Below are positions 1-9,231 of a stretch of DNA of 64,000 bases, piece after piece (positions within the stretch are counted from its first letter, which is position 1; every line of letters begins with the position of its first letter). A program made the translations under genes and the position numbers. Source of the stretch: an uncultured Bacteroidales bacterium (GTDB lineage: Bacteria > Bacteroidota > Bacteroidia > Bacteroidales > F082); contig CAMZEK010000005.1 of NCBI GenBank assembly GCA_947305795.1, forward strand, positions 1 through 64,000, in the 5' to 3' direction. Below the pieces are notes generated by a model that had not been told where the DNA came from, searched no databases, and was given only the letters and a program-made list of their open reading frames with translations.

Positions 1-1624
1 AGTTGGCTTCCGTCAGCGTGAAGTTGACCTGTGCGGGGTCGAAAGGACGCATCCAACCGCCGTTTCTGCGGCCTTGGAAGAACTGGTTTTCGGGGTTGTA
101 GATATTCTTATAGGCTTGTGCGCGAGCGTAAAACTCTTTGGCAATATCGGTCTTGCCCATGTCCTCGGCCATGCGGGCCACGCACCAGTCGTCGTAGGCA
201 TATTCGAGGGTCTTGGAAGTGGCCTCGCCTTCGACCTCAATCGGGATGTAGCCGTATTTCATGTAGGCTCCCATGCCCCGGAAATCCATCTTCGATGAAT
301 TAACCATCGCTTCAAGCGCCTTCTCCGTGTCGAAGTCGCGGATGCCCGCAAAATAGGCGTCGGCGATGACAGGAATGGCATGATTGCCAATCATGCAGTA
401 AGTCTCGTTGGCGGCCAGTTCCCAAATGGGTAGCAGGTGGTGCGGGTTGGTCTCGTACTTATTAATAAAGGTGTTGATGAAATCCAAAGTGCGCTCGCGC
501 TGCATGAGGCTGAACAGTGGGTGCAGGCTACGGAAGGTGTCCCAGAGCGAAAAGACCGTATAAACGGGCCGTTTGGACGTGTAGACTTTCAAATCGTGGG
601 CACGATAACGACCATCAGCATCACTGTAGAGGTTGGGTGCAATCATGGTGTGGTAAAGCGCCGTGTAGAACACCGTCTTGTTGGCCTCGTTGGGGTCGCT
701 GACCTCGTAGCGTTTCAGCTCCTTGTTCCATTTGTCGTAAGCCTTTTGGCGCAAGGCATCGAAGTCGAAGTCGTTATCGGCAAGTTCGGCTTTCAGATTG
801 TTCTTCGCGCCTTCCTCGTCGACGGCAGAGAGGGCGATGCGCATGACGACAGGCTGGCCGTCTTCCATGTCAAAGTCGAAGTAGGCTTTGACACGGTCGC
901 CTTGCGCCCTGGACTCTTCCTCTAAACGGACGCCGTTTTCAAACATGCTGCAACTTGCAATAGGCTTCGAGAACTCGGCGTAGAAATAGAGATACTGCTC
1001 GTTGGCCCAGTCGCGGGTACGGCGGAAACCACTGATGGCGTTCTCGTTCTCCACTTGGAGCCATGACTCATACACGAACTCATCATTCACACCTTCCACC
1101 ATGTCCAAGAACAGGTGTGCGTTGTCGCTTTTCGGGAAGGTGCAGCGCATCATGCCGACGCGGTCACCAGTGGTGAGTTCCACTTTGGTGTTGTAGTCGT
1201 CCAAAAGAACGGCATAATAGCCCGCCTTGGCATCTTCGTTCTCATGCTGGAAGGCGGAGCGGTAGCCCGAAGCGGTGTTTTCCTCCTCGCCTTTGTCGGT
1301 TTTCACTTCGCCTACAATGGGCATGAAGCGGAAATCGCCGTAGTCGGAGCAGCCCGTGCCGCTGAGGTGGGTGGTACTGAAACCGAGGATGGTGTGGTCG
1401 GTGGTGTGGTAGCCCGAGCAGCCGTCCCAATCGTTCATGCGGGTGTCGGGGCTGAACTGCACCATGCCGAAAGGCACCGTGGCTCCCGGGAAAGTGTGGC
1501 CGTGACCGCCCGTGCCAATGAACGGGTCAACGTAATTGGCGGGGTCACTGACGTAATCAGTTTTTGGTTCTGTGTTGCAAGCCGCGAGGCAAAGCAGCAA
1601 TAGGGGTAAGTATAGTTTTTTCAT
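1..1624 (-). CDS. GH92 alpha-1,2-mannosidase lipoprotein (3' end beyond window)
   Basis: The reading frame starts at the ATG at 1624 and stays open to base 1, so the C-terminal part is missing. It begins with a lipoprotein signal (Leu-Ala-Ala-Cys, Cys16), so the mature protein should be anchored in a membrane facing the periplasm or surface. Residues about 33-60 read VDPFIGTGGHGHTFPGA followed by PFGMVQ and SPDT, the N-terminal signature of family 92 glycosidases. Further on come the FSLWDTFRSLHPL and IGNHAIPVIADAY blocks of the catalytic (alpha/alpha)6 domain. GH92 enzymes are calcium-dependent exo-mannosidases that trim mannans or N-glycans; the exact linkage cannot be told here. It is divergent from the Asp-box protein genes to its right. 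About 540 residues of the usual 700-770 are present. Confidence 0.93.
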   Translation of the reverse strand, partial: MKKLYLPLLLLCLAACNTEPKTDYVSDPANYVDPFIGTGGHGHTFPGATVPFGMVQFSPDTRMNDWDGCSGYHTTDHTILGFSTTHLSGTGCSDYGDFRFMPIVGEVKTDKGEEENTASGYRSAFQHENEDAKAGYYAVLLDDYNTKVELTTGDRVGMMRCTFPKSDNAHLFLDMVEGVNDEFVYESWLQVENENAISGFRRTRDWANEQYLYFYAEFSKPIASCSMFENGVRLEEESRAQGDRVKAYFDFDMEDGQPVVMRIALSAVDEEGAKNNLKAELADNDFDFDALRQKAYDKWNKELKRYEVSDPNEANKTVFYTALYHTMIAPNLYSDADGRYRAHDLKVYTSKRPVYTVFSLWDTFRSLHPLFSLMQRERTLDFINTFINKYETNPHHLLPIWELAANETYCMIGNHAIPVIADAYFAGIRDFDTEKALEAMVNSSKMDFRGMGAYMKYGYIPIEVEGEATSKTLEYAYDDWCVARMAEDMGKTDIAKEFYARAQAYKNIYNPENQFFQGRRNGGWMRPFDPAQVNFTLTEAN

Positions 1625-1774
1625 CGCAAAAGGAATTGATTTTGACGCTGTAAAATTAGGAATAATACCTTTTGGTTTTACATACATGTGCATTTTTCCT
1701 GGCACAATTATTGTAATATCTAAGTTTTTGAATAAAAAATCGCCTTTTTAACCATTGCTATTTCATATTTTGAT

Positions 1775-1782
1775 TATATTTG
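1775..1782 (+). promoter_or_regulatory. -7 promoter box for the first Asp-box protein gene
   Basis: TATATTTG fits the Bacteroidota primary-sigma consensus TAnnTTTG. A TTG lies 17 nt upstream at 1755-1757 and could be the -33 element, with spacing slightly shorter than usual. The start codon follows at 1836, giving a leader of about 45 nt. Confidence 0.6.
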
Positions 1783-1835
1783 CAGCCCAAATATTGAACA
1801 TCAAACTAATAACTAACCAACTAACACACACAAAA

Positions 1836-3824
1836 ATGAAAAAAGTATTCTTACTTTCATTGAGCCTTGCATTAGGCTTCAGTGCATTCGCACAACAGCG
1901 TGTCGCAAAGAATGATAGCCAATCATTCAAGGTTGACAGCAAGAAGGTTGTTGTAGGAAACGAGACCATCAATCCCTCGGTTTCCAATTTTGCTTCTCCA
2001 GCTGCCCAGAGCGTTGTCGTCAATAGATACGACAACATTGAAGACGGCACCACCATGTACACCACTTACGACCTCCAGTCGAACAGCTGGTGCTCTAACC
2101 GCATGTATCAACTGCCCGATGGTAGTGTCGGTGTTGTGGGTACGATGTCACACCAAGAAAACCAAACGGCTTCGGACCGTGGTACTGGTTACAACTTCTA
2201 CGACGGCAACGACTGGTTAGACATGCCGGATGAACGCGTTGAAAACGTGAGAACAGGTTGGCCGACCATCGCTCAGTGGGGTGAGACCGGTGAAATCATG
2301 ATTTCACACTCACCATGCCGCTGCTGGACCAGAGAGGTTGCTGGCCAAGGTGAATGGCAGTACATGGGCGAACTTCCATACGCTCCAGAAGGCTATCCTT
2401 ACCCGGGCGAGAACATCTCCTGGCCTAGAGTTGCCACTTCTGGTCCCAACCACAACATCATCCACGTGATTGGTGACATCCAACACTCAGTTTCTGACGA
2501 CGAGGTTCACCACCATCAGGCATATCTCCGTTCGGAAGACGCCGTGAACTGGACGATTACCTACTCTCCGCTTGCCCAAGACGGCGAAGAAGCCGACCAC
2601 TATTCAGCTGATGCCTACAACATTGCCTCCAACGGCCACAATGTTGCCATTATCTATTCCGACGATCTCCAAAGCCACGTCGTCATGTACAAATCCACCG
2701 ACGACGGTGAGACTTGGAAGAGAACCGTGATCTGGGAGAACCCCTACTATGGCTGTGACTGGGAAACGGATCCTTGCTCCGTTTTCACCGACACCATGTT
2801 TGGTCCTTCAAATGTCGCCATTGCCATTGACAACAAAGGCGTCGCTCACGTGGCCATGAACACTTATGAGTACATCCACGATGAAATCGGTAACACTTAC
2901 ACCACTTATAGAGGCAGAACCGTTGACGGCATCTACTACTGGAACGACACCCAAGAGGCTCCCATCCAATCAGAAGACGGCAACCCGCACCATGCCTTGA
3001 GACTTTGGTGGCCGATTCCGGGAGACCCTGAACATGTCGAAATGCACGCTGACTCCACCAAATGGATTGGTTATCTTCCTATGTATGAGGACGGTAATGG
3101 TAATCTCATTTCATATGAAAATGACAAGTTCTATATTGGAGATGACTACTTCTACAAATTCCGCGCAGGCCAGTCCGGTATGCCAGCTCTCTCCATCGAC
3201 CCGATGGGCAACATTGCTTGCGCCTATTCGTGCCCTTGCACCCGTCGTGAAAACAGCGATTTAGGTAAATACTATAGAAGCATCTATGTAAGCTATCTCA
3301 ATGTTGACGAAGGTTATTGGCATCCGTATGTTGATGATCTGACCGACGACTTCATGTATGATTATTCCGAGAACATTTTCACCATCTCAGTAAACAACAC
3401 GGTCAACCCCGGTGAATTCTGGATTGGCTTCCAGATGGATGATGTTCAGGGTCTCTATTGGGGTTCCAACGCCTCCCAGTCAACTGCAACTACTAACGAA
3501 ATCCACGCTTTCAAGATCATCGCCGATCCTGAATTGGTGAGCGTCCCGGAAAATCACGATGCTGTCAACCCGATGACATCCACCCGCGTTTATCCCAACC
3601 CCACCACCGACGTGCTCAACATCGAAGTGAACGCCTGCCAGAATTCGGCCATGAACATCAGCGTTTACAACATCATGGGCCAAAAGGTGATGGAAAACAA
3701 CGTGAACATCACGACAGGTATGAACTGCCCGAGCATCAGCACCAGCAGCCTCAGCAGTGGCATCTATTTTGTCACCGTGAAGGCCAACGGCTTCGAGAAC
3801 ACCATGAAATTCATTGTGAAATAA
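1836..3824 (+). CDS. secreted Asp-box (BNR-like) protein with T9SS sorting domain, copy 1
   Basis: This is a 662-aa exported protein. I chose the ATG at 1836 because it gives a clean signal peptide (MKKVFLLSLSLALGFSAFA); an upstream in-frame codon would place the promoter box inside the gene. The body contains the Asp-box YKSTDDGETW and several repeated sheet-like blocks, as in sialidase-type beta-propellers. The last ~75 residues are a T9SS type A sorting domain (VYPNPTTDVLNIEV, YNIMGQKV, SGIYFVTV, KFIVK). It should therefore cross the outer membrane through T9SS and be surface-attached or released. Two paralogues follow directly. Compared with them, copy 1 is the most divergent and has a cysteine-rich stretch (PCRCWT, SCPCTR). 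No catalytic residues of true sialidases (Arg triad) could be assigned, so the substrate is unknown. Confidence 0.85.
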   Translation: MKKVFLLSLSLALGFSAFAQQRVAKNDSQSFKVDSKKVVVGNETINPSVSNFASPAAQSVVVNRYDNIEDGTTMYTTYDLQSNSWCSNRMYQLPDGSVGVVGTMSHQENQTASDRGTGYNFYDGNDWLDMPDERVENVRTGWPTIAQWGETGEIMISHSPCRCWTREVAGQGEWQYMGELPYAPEGYPYPGENISWPRVATSGPNHNIIHVIGDIQHSVSDDEVHHHQAYLRSEDAVNWTITYSPLAQDGEEADHYSADAYNIASNGHNVAIIYSDDLQSHVVMYKSTDDGETWKRTVIWENPYYGCDWETDPCSVFTDTMFGPSNVAIAIDNKGVAHVAMNTYEYIHDEIGNTYTTYRGRTVDGIYYWNDTQEAPIQSEDGNPHHALRLWWPIPGDPEHVEMHADSTKWIGYLPMYEDGNGNLISYENDKFYIGDDYFYKFRAGQSGMPALSIDPMGNIACAYSCPCTRRENSDLGKYYRSIYVSYLNVDEGYWHPYVDDLTDDFMYDYSENIFTISVNNTVNPGEFWIGFQMDDVQGLYWGSNASQSTATTNEIHAFKIIADPELVSVPENHDAVNPMTSTRVYPNPTTDVLNIEVNACQNSAMNISVYNIMGQKVMENNVNITTGMNCPSISTSSLSSGIYFVTVKANGFENTMKFIVK

Positions 3825-3847
3825 GTATTTTGTCTTAGTCACAACTG

Positions 3848-3877
3848 CAAAAAAGGAGGTTTCGGCCTCCTTTTTTT
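3848..3877 (+). terminator. intrinsic terminator after copy 1
   Basis: AAAGGAGG, a short TTTCGG loop and CCTCCTTT are followed by a T run. The placement 24 nt past the stop codon fits a rho-independent terminator. The same stem recurs after the two paralogues. Confidence 0.85.
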
Positions 3878-3922
3878 GTTGAAAAAAAACAGAAAAAACG
3901 CTTCCATTTCAAAATAAAGCAC

Positions 3923-3930
3923 TATCTTTG
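3923..3930 (+). promoter_or_regulatory. -7 promoter box for the second Asp-box protein gene
   Basis: TATCTTTG matches TAnnTTTG and precedes the ATG at 4016 by 85 nt. No clear -33 TTG is seen at the usual distance. Confidence 0.6.
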
Positions 3931-4015
3931 CCCACTGAACTATGCACAAAAATGCATCAAAAAAGGGAAAAACCAACATTAAACTAACACTATTATTAAT
4001 TAAAACTCATTCAAA

Positions 4016-5911
4016 ATGAAAAAGTTATTTACTTTAGCACTCGCCTTGTCAGTGGCTTTCGTTGGCTACTCCCAAGTGCAAAAGGTCTCCCGCAAGGATG
4101 ACGTGAAAAAGGTTGCCACCATGCAAAAGGCAACAGGAATGGAAAGCTTTGAGAATGTTCAGAGCCAACCCAACATGACCCGCAGCGACGGTGAACTGGA
4201 TTACACCTACTACGACTGGCAGTCGAACCAAGGCCCTCGCAGCTGGACGATTGTCTGGCCTGACGGGAAAGTCAACTTCGCCTTCACCTGCGCCACCTCC
4301 TCCACCTTCACCGACCGTGGTACTGCCATCGGCACCTATGACGCTGTGAATGATGAATGGATTCCAAGCGATGGCCGCGTCGAAAACGAAAAGACAGGTT
4401 TCGGCTCCATCGCCCGCTACGGCGAAAACGGCATCGTTATAGCCGCCCACACAGCCACCAACACTGGCATCTACATCGCTGAGGACAAGGACAACATCGT
4501 ACCGAACAGCCTCCCGGCCGCCATTTACACCGACAACGGTTCTTACACACACCCTGCCGTGATGACTTCCGGTGCCAACCGTGACATCATCCACCTCTTC
4601 TGTGGCAACTTCGATGACAGCACCATCCCTCCCCTGTATTGGCGTTCGACTAACGGCCAAACTTGGGACAAGGCCGAAGTGATTCTTCCCTTTATCGAAG
4701 AATGTGGCTCTGACTGGGGCACCAACGATTACTATTGGATGGAAACCACTGAAGACAACTGCCTCGCCCTCGTCATCAACAGCGCTTGGAGCGATGGTAT
4801 TGTGTTATACAGCTACGACGATGGTGAGACATGGTACAAGAAGGAATTCTACCATCACCCTGGCGTCCACACCACTATTGGTGAAGAGGATTGGGTAATG
4901 TATCCACGTTGGACCTCTGCCCAATGGAGTGCCAACGGTTTGAGCCTTGCCTTTGAATTCAACGGCACAAGAGGCGAACCTGGCGCGGGTAGCTACTTCC
5001 CCAGCATCGGCGGTGTCGGTTTCTGGGCTGAGGACATGCCTTATGCTGGCGAAGGTTACGCCCCCAATGGCTATGACCCGTCCAACCCAATGCCTCCTAT
5101 GACTGGCAAACCCTTCATCATGGACTCGGCTTACATGTTTAATGACATCTATGCCGCATGGCCGCGTTGGAGCGATCAAACCTGGAACAACCCTGCCTAC
5201 TTTGGCTACGTAGCTCCTCTCGATGAGAATGGTAACTGGCAAAGCTGGGAAGATGCCACCGAGTTCAACATCGAAGACTTCTCTCTCCACGGCTCATACA
5301 ACAGCGGTTGCGCTGGTATGCCTGTGCTCTGCGTCGTTCCCGGCAGTAACGGTTACGACATGGTGACCGTTTGGAGTTCCATGGACGAACACAACACTGA
5401 CGACCTTGGCAACTACTACTACAAACTCTTTGCCTCCTATTCTGCTAATGCTGGTAATACATGGTCAACTCCTGTGCACTTAACCAACGACTTCATGTAT
5501 GACTACTCAGAATGCGTTTATCCTCAGGCTGCTGTGATCGGTACGACCCTCGTTGTTGCCGCTCAGATGGACGGCACCACCGGCACTTTCGTCCAAAATG
5601 ACGACCCCGATGGCAGCGACAACTACTATCAAGGCCTCACTTTCGAACTGACCGACCTCTTCCCGGGCGTCAATGTCGGTACCGTGGAGAACAAGAACGT
5701 TCACATGACCCTCTATCCCAATCCTGCCGTTGATCACCTCAACGTCACCCTCAGCCAGAACTCCAACATCACGGTCTACAACATCATGGGCCAAGTGATT
5801 CGCACGGTTGAAGGTCACATTGGTGCCAACCAAATCGACCTCAGCGGCATGAACGCTGGTGTGTATTTCGTCAGCGCCGGCAGCGACACGCAGAAGTTCA
5901 TCGTGAAGTAA
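4016..5911 (+). CDS. secreted Asp-box (BNR-like) protein with T9SS sorting domain, copy 2
   Basis: This is a 631-aa paralogue of the flanking genes. A signal peptide (MKKLFTLALALSVAFVGYSQ) is followed by the conserved ELDYTYYDWQSN block. At least three Asp-box-like motifs are present (YSYDDGETWY, WRSTNGQTW, YSANAGNTW), as in beta-propeller sialidase-like folds. The C-terminal ~75 residues are a T9SS type A domain (LYPNPAVDHLNV, YNIMGQVI, AGVYFVSAGSDTQKFIVK). The terminal SAGSDTQKFIVK is identical in copy 3, which shows recent duplication or gene conversion. The gene has its own promoter box and terminator, so it is probably expressed as a single-gene unit. The substrate is unknown; carbohydrate or glycoprotein binding is the natural guess for this fold. 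Confidence 0.87.
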   Translation: MKKLFTLALALSVAFVGYSQVQKVSRKDDVKKVATMQKATGMESFENVQSQPNMTRSDGELDYTYYDWQSNQGPRSWTIVWPDGKVNFAFTCATSSTFTDRGTAIGTYDAVNDEWIPSDGRVENEKTGFGSIARYGENGIVIAAHTATNTGIYIAEDKDNIVPNSLPAAIYTDNGSYTHPAVMTSGANRDIIHLFCGNFDDSTIPPLYWRSTNGQTWDKAEVILPFIEECGSDWGTNDYYWMETTEDNCLALVINSAWSDGIVLYSYDDGETWYKKEFYHHPGVHTTIGEEDWVMYPRWTSAQWSANGLSLAFEFNGTRGEPGAGSYFPSIGGVGFWAEDMPYAGEGYAPNGYDPSNPMPPMTGKPFIMDSAYMFNDIYAAWPRWSDQTWNNPAYFGYVAPLDENGNWQSWEDATEFNIEDFSLHGSYNSGCAGMPVLCVVPGSNGYDMVTVWSSMDEHNTDDLGNYYYKLFASYSANAGNTWSTPVHLTNDFMYDYSECVYPQAAVIGTTLVVAAQMDGTTGTFVQNDDPDGSDNYYQGLTFELTDLFPGVNVGTVENKNVHMTLYPNPAVDHLNVTLSQNSNITVYNIMGQVIRTVEGHIGANQIDLSGMNAGVYFVSAGSDTQKFIVK

Positions 5912-5933
5912 ACCTAGTTTCATTCACATAATC

Positions 5934-5967
5934 AAAAAAAGGAGGCTATCGAAAGCCTCCTTTTTTT
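5934..5967 (+). terminator. intrinsic terminator after copy 2
   Basis: AAAGGAGGCT, the loop ATCGAA and AGCCTCCTTT are followed by a T run, 23 nt after the stop codon. It is closely related to the terminators at 3848 and 8086. Confidence 0.88.
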
Positions 5968-6038
5968 GTTCGATCACCTCAGCTCGCAATGACAGCCAAA
6001 AAAAACGAAAAAACGCTACTTTTTTAGAAAAAAGCATT

Positions 6039-6046
6039 ATCTTTGC
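6039..6046 (+). promoter_or_regulatory. -7 promoter box for the third Asp-box protein gene
   Basis: TATCTTTG lies 61 nt before the ATG at 6108. The surrounding leader (ACATTATTATTAACTAAA region) resembles that of copy 2, so the promoter was duplicated with the gene. Confidence 0.6.
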
Positions 6047-6107
6047 CGTGTTCAACGTATACAGAAAAACATCTATCTAACATTATTATTAACTAAATCC
6101 ATTAAAA

Positions 6108-8063
6108 ATGAAAAAGTTACTTACTTTAGCATTGGCCTTGTCAATAGCCTTCGTCGGCTTCGCACAAGTGCAGAAAGTATCGAGCAAAAACGCTAACAAC
6201 GTTGTGGCCCAAGAGCAAATCTTGCTGGGTAACGAAACCTTTGAAAACGTCGGTAACGTTTCGACGATGACCCGTAGTGAAGTCGAATTGGACTACACCA
6301 CTTACGACTGGCAAACCAACACCGCCGCGCGTAACCTGACGATGAACTTCCCCGATGGCTGCGTCGGCTTTGCCTACACCATCGCCACGGATGCCAGCAT
6401 GACCGACCGCGGCACCGACGTGGTCATCTACAACCCTGCCAACGACGAATGGACCACTGTTGGCGGCAAAATTGAAGACCGCAAGACTGGTTTCGGCTGT
6501 GCCGCCCGCTATGGCGAAAATGGCGTGGTCGTCGTCTCCCGTGATGCCAATACCCTGAACTGCGGTGTCTACATCATCGAGGACAAGGACAACCTGCCCG
6601 CCCCTGGTACCGTGGCTCCTGTCATCGAATGGGTCAAGGATGACAGAAACATCCACTTCCCTGCTGTCATGTGCACTGGTCCTAACCACGACCACATCCA
6701 CATCCTTTTCACCGCTTTGAACTATGTGGACGAAGCTGAACAGTCCAATCCGTTCTACTACTTCCGTTCGATGGATGGCGGTCAAACTTGGGACGAATTC
6801 ATGACCATTGACTATCTGGGTCGTGAATACGCCCCCTGCTATGGCTCAGGCCAAGACGCCTACTTCATGGAGAACAAGGGCGGCAACCGTCTTGACATCG
6901 TGGTGAACACTCGCCGCGGCGACGGCGCTGTGCTGACCTCCTATGATGAAGGCAACACGTGGACCCGCACCAAATTCTACCACCATCCCGGCATTGACGA
7001 GGATTATGGCGAGAACCTCGGTTATCTGTACCCCCGCTGGACCTCGGCCCTTTGGGACAATGCTGGCACACTGCACGTAGCTTACGAAATTGGTGGTGCT
7101 ACTGGTGACGCAACCTCTACGAGCTACTATCCTGGCATTGGCGGCGTGGCTTACTGGAACAGCGCCATGCCTTATCGTGGAACAGAACCAGCTTATGGAG
7201 TAGATCCCACCAATCCCATGCCTCCTACCGCAGGCCAACCGTTCATCATGGACTCCGCTTACCTTTATCAAGACATCTATCATTCATGGTGGTTATGGAG
7301 CGATGCCACGCATGAGATGTGGCCTGAGTTCATCGGTTACGTGACTCCTTTGGATGAGCTGGACCAACCGCTCGTCGATCCTTACGAGGCTACGGAATTC
7401 AACCTGTATGACAACGGCATGGACAGCCACGGCCACTATAACGGCGGTGTCAGCGAAATGCCCGTGCTTTGCATGAGTCCTGACGAAGTGCTGATGGTAG
7501 CCGTTTGGATCAGCATGGACGACCACAACATCACGGCTGGTGCTTCCAGCGACATGGCTTTCTTCAAGCTCTTCACCCGCGCCTCATTCGACAAAGGTAA
7601 CACCTGGACTCCCATGATTCAACTCACTACTGACTTCATGTACCAGTATTCGGAGTGCGTCTATCCTCAAGCTGCCATCACCAACAACCAGCTCGTCATT
7701 GCCTGCCAGATGGACGGCGAGCCTGACAGCTTCATCATTGGCACTGGTGGCGACGTTGACCAAATGGACAACTACTACCAAGGTCTCACTTTCGACCTGT
7801 TCGACCTCTTTGGCTTCGATGCCATTGAAGAGCCTGTTGTGGTGAACAACAGCAAGATGAGCATTTTCCCCAACCCTGCCATTGACCGTCTGAACGTAAA
7901 CCTCAACAGTGCCTCTGAAATTGTAATCTACAATATCATGGGCCAGAGTGTCAGAAGCGTGGAAGGCAACAAGGGTCTCAACCAAATCGACCTCAGCGGT
8001 CTGAACAGCGGTGTGTATTTCATCTCTGCTGGTTCCGACACGCAGAAGTTCATCGTGAAATAA
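6108..8063 (+). CDS. secreted Asp-box (BNR-like) protein with T9SS sorting domain, copy 3
   Basis: This is a 651-aa protein, closest to copy 2. It has a signal peptide (MKKLLTLALALSIAFVGFAQ), the ELDYTTYDWQTN block, Asp-boxes (FRSMDGGQTW, LTSYDEGNTW, ASFDKGNTW) and a T9SS type A C-terminal domain (IFPNPAIDRLNV, YNIMGQSV, SGVYFISAGSDTQKFIVK). Like the others it should be delivered through the outer membrane. Between copies 2 and 3 the middle of the protein varies most, including the PMPPTAGQPFIMDSAYL region where only single residues differ. This suggests related but not identical ligands. It is followed by a strong terminator and a convergent PdxA-like gene. Confidence 0.87.
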   Translation: MKKLLTLALALSIAFVGFAQVQKVSSKNANNVVAQEQILLGNETFENVGNVSTMTRSEVELDYTTYDWQTNTAARNLTMNFPDGCVGFAYTIATDASMTDRGTDVVIYNPANDEWTTVGGKIEDRKTGFGCAARYGENGVVVVSRDANTLNCGVYIIEDKDNLPAPGTVAPVIEWVKDDRNIHFPAVMCTGPNHDHIHILFTALNYVDEAEQSNPFYYFRSMDGGQTWDEFMTIDYLGREYAPCYGSGQDAYFMENKGGNRLDIVVNTRRGDGAVLTSYDEGNTWTRTKFYHHPGIDEDYGENLGYLYPRWTSALWDNAGTLHVAYEIGGATGDATSTSYYPGIGGVAYWNSAMPYRGTEPAYGVDPTNPMPPTAGQPFIMDSAYLYQDIYHSWWLWSDATHEMWPEFIGYVTPLDELDQPLVDPYEATEFNLYDNGMDSHGHYNGGVSEMPVLCMSPDEVLMVAVWISMDDHNITAGASSDMAFFKLFTRASFDKGNTWTPMIQLTTDFMYQYSECVYPQAAITNNQLVIACQMDGEPDSFIIGTGGDVDQMDNYYQGLTFDLFDLFGFDAIEEPVVVNNSKMSIFPNPAIDRLNVNLNSASEIVIYNIMGQSVRSVEGNKGLNQIDLSGLNSGVYFISAGSDTQKFIVK

Positions 8064-8085
8064 CTTAGTTTCACACACGTCATTG

Positions 8086-8115
8086 AAAAAGGAGGCTTTC
8101 GGGCCTCCTTTTTTC
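8086..8115 (+). terminator. intrinsic terminator after copy 3
   Basis: AAAGGAGGC, the loop TTTCGG and GCCTCCTTTTTT form the stem and T run. It sits between convergent genes and could also serve the PdxA-like gene on the other strand through its A run. Confidence 0.85.
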
Positions 8116-8137
8116 GTTGTTGTTTCACTCGCATCGA

Positions 8138-9121
8138 CTAAATCCTATCCCCACGACAATTCAGGATGTCCAAGGCAAGGTAGAGTGCCGCTCGGAACGA
8201 GTCAGGAGAGGCCTGGTTGGCATTGGCGATGTCGAACCCCGGCCCATGCATAGGCCCGGCACAAACCGCTGGCAAGCCCACCCAATAATAGGCACCGCCA
8301 TTGAGCGACATGATCTTGAAAGGCAGGGTGCCCTGTTCGTAATACAAAGCGAGCACGGCATCATACTTTTTCCACAATCCTTGGACAAACAGCGACGAGG
8401 CAGAGAAAGGTCCAAAGGCAAACACGTCCTTCTGCTGGGCTTCTTTCACCGCCGCCACTACGAAATCCTGCGCGTCGGCTTGCGCCGTAGGGTTCAATCC
8501 CATGACGGCAATCTTAGGTGAAGCGATATTGAAATCCGATTTCAGCGCAGCGGAAAGCGTGGCCAACTTCTTGACGACACGAGGTGCGTCGAGCTGGGCA
8601 AGGGCTTCGCGCAAGGGCATCTTGTCAGTGGCCAATCCCACCCGTATCTTATCGCTCACCAACAGGCGCAACACATCAGGCTTGTCAAAAGTAGCATTCA
8701 AATAATCCATCTGGGTGGCCGCCACCGAAGGACAATCCGGCGACATGACAAGGGCATCGACATAGCCATCGCGCAAATCCTCAGTAGCCTTTTTCAGCGA
8801 CAACACCGACATCTCCGCCGAGAGCGAAGTGGTCATGCCCGGCTCAATCTTCAGCTCTTGGTCAACGATATTAAGGATGTTGAACTTCTGGTTCCACGAC
8901 TGCCGTGCGTCACGCGTCAAGGAATAGTTGAAGTCGTCCAAGCCGAAGTTCTTCTTGTAGTAAGAAAAGGCCTTCGATTGTCCGTAAAGGATAGGCGTCA
9001 TCATGCCCAGCATCCGCGAGTCGCTGAAGGCTTTCAGGATGATTTCATAACTGATGCCATTAATGTCGCCGTGGGTAAGTCCGACCCGGGGCAGTTGTGA
9101 ATTGGAGGTGTTTTCTGACAT
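8138..9121 (-). CDS. PdxA-like protein lacking the metal-binding histidines
   Basis: At 327 aa this is the usual PdxA length and the colinearity with 4-hydroxythreonine-4-phosphate dehydrogenase is clear: VGLTHGDINGISYEI at the N-terminus, RVGLATDKMPLREAL, GLNP, ALYYEQGTLPFK, GLPAVCAGPMHGPGFD. PdxA carries out a step of pyridoxal phosphate synthesis and binds a divalent metal through three histidines. All three appear replaced here: the GHTE motif is replaced near Gln137, the NPHAGE motif reads NPTAQA (Thr212), and YHDQG reads YYEQG (Tyr261). The metal-dependent reaction is therefore doubtful and the protein may be a repurposed paralogue. The gene is downstream of waaA on the same strand but has its own promoter box. 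The symbol is withheld because activity is uncertain. Confidence 0.8.
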   Translation of the reverse strand: MSENTSNSQLPRVGLTHGDINGISYEIILKAFSDSRMLGMMTPILYGQSKAFSYYKKNFGLDDFNYSLTRDARQSWNQKFNILNIVDQELKIEPGMTTSLSAEMSVLSLKKATEDLRDGYVDALVMSPDCPSVAATQMDYLNATFDKPDVLRLLVSDKIRVGLATDKMPLREALAQLDAPRVVKKLATLSAALKSDFNIASPKIAVMGLNPTAQADAQDFVVAAVKEAQQKDVFAFGPFSASSLFVQGLWKKYDAVLALYYEQGTLPFKIMSLNGGAYYWVGLPAVCAGPMHGPGFDIANANQASPDSFRAALYLALDILNCRGDRI

Positions 9122-9166
9122 GGCCTGAGTTTTTTATGCGCTGAATTTCAACAAGATTTCGGACTT

Positions 9167-9174
9167 CAAAATTA
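9167..9174 (-). promoter_or_regulatory. -7 promoter box for the PdxA-like gene
   Basis: On the minus strand this reads TAATTTTG, matching TAnnTTTG, 45 nt before the ATG at 9121. Confidence 0.5.
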
Positions 9175-9231
9175 GTCATAAAAAACACAAAAACAAAAAA
9201 AATTCGTTTTTTTTCTTAAAAATGTCCTTTT

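Noticed and set aside
1755..1835. N-terminal extension of the first Asp-box protein
   Set aside because: It would include the promoter box and would bury the clear signal peptide that starts at 1836.
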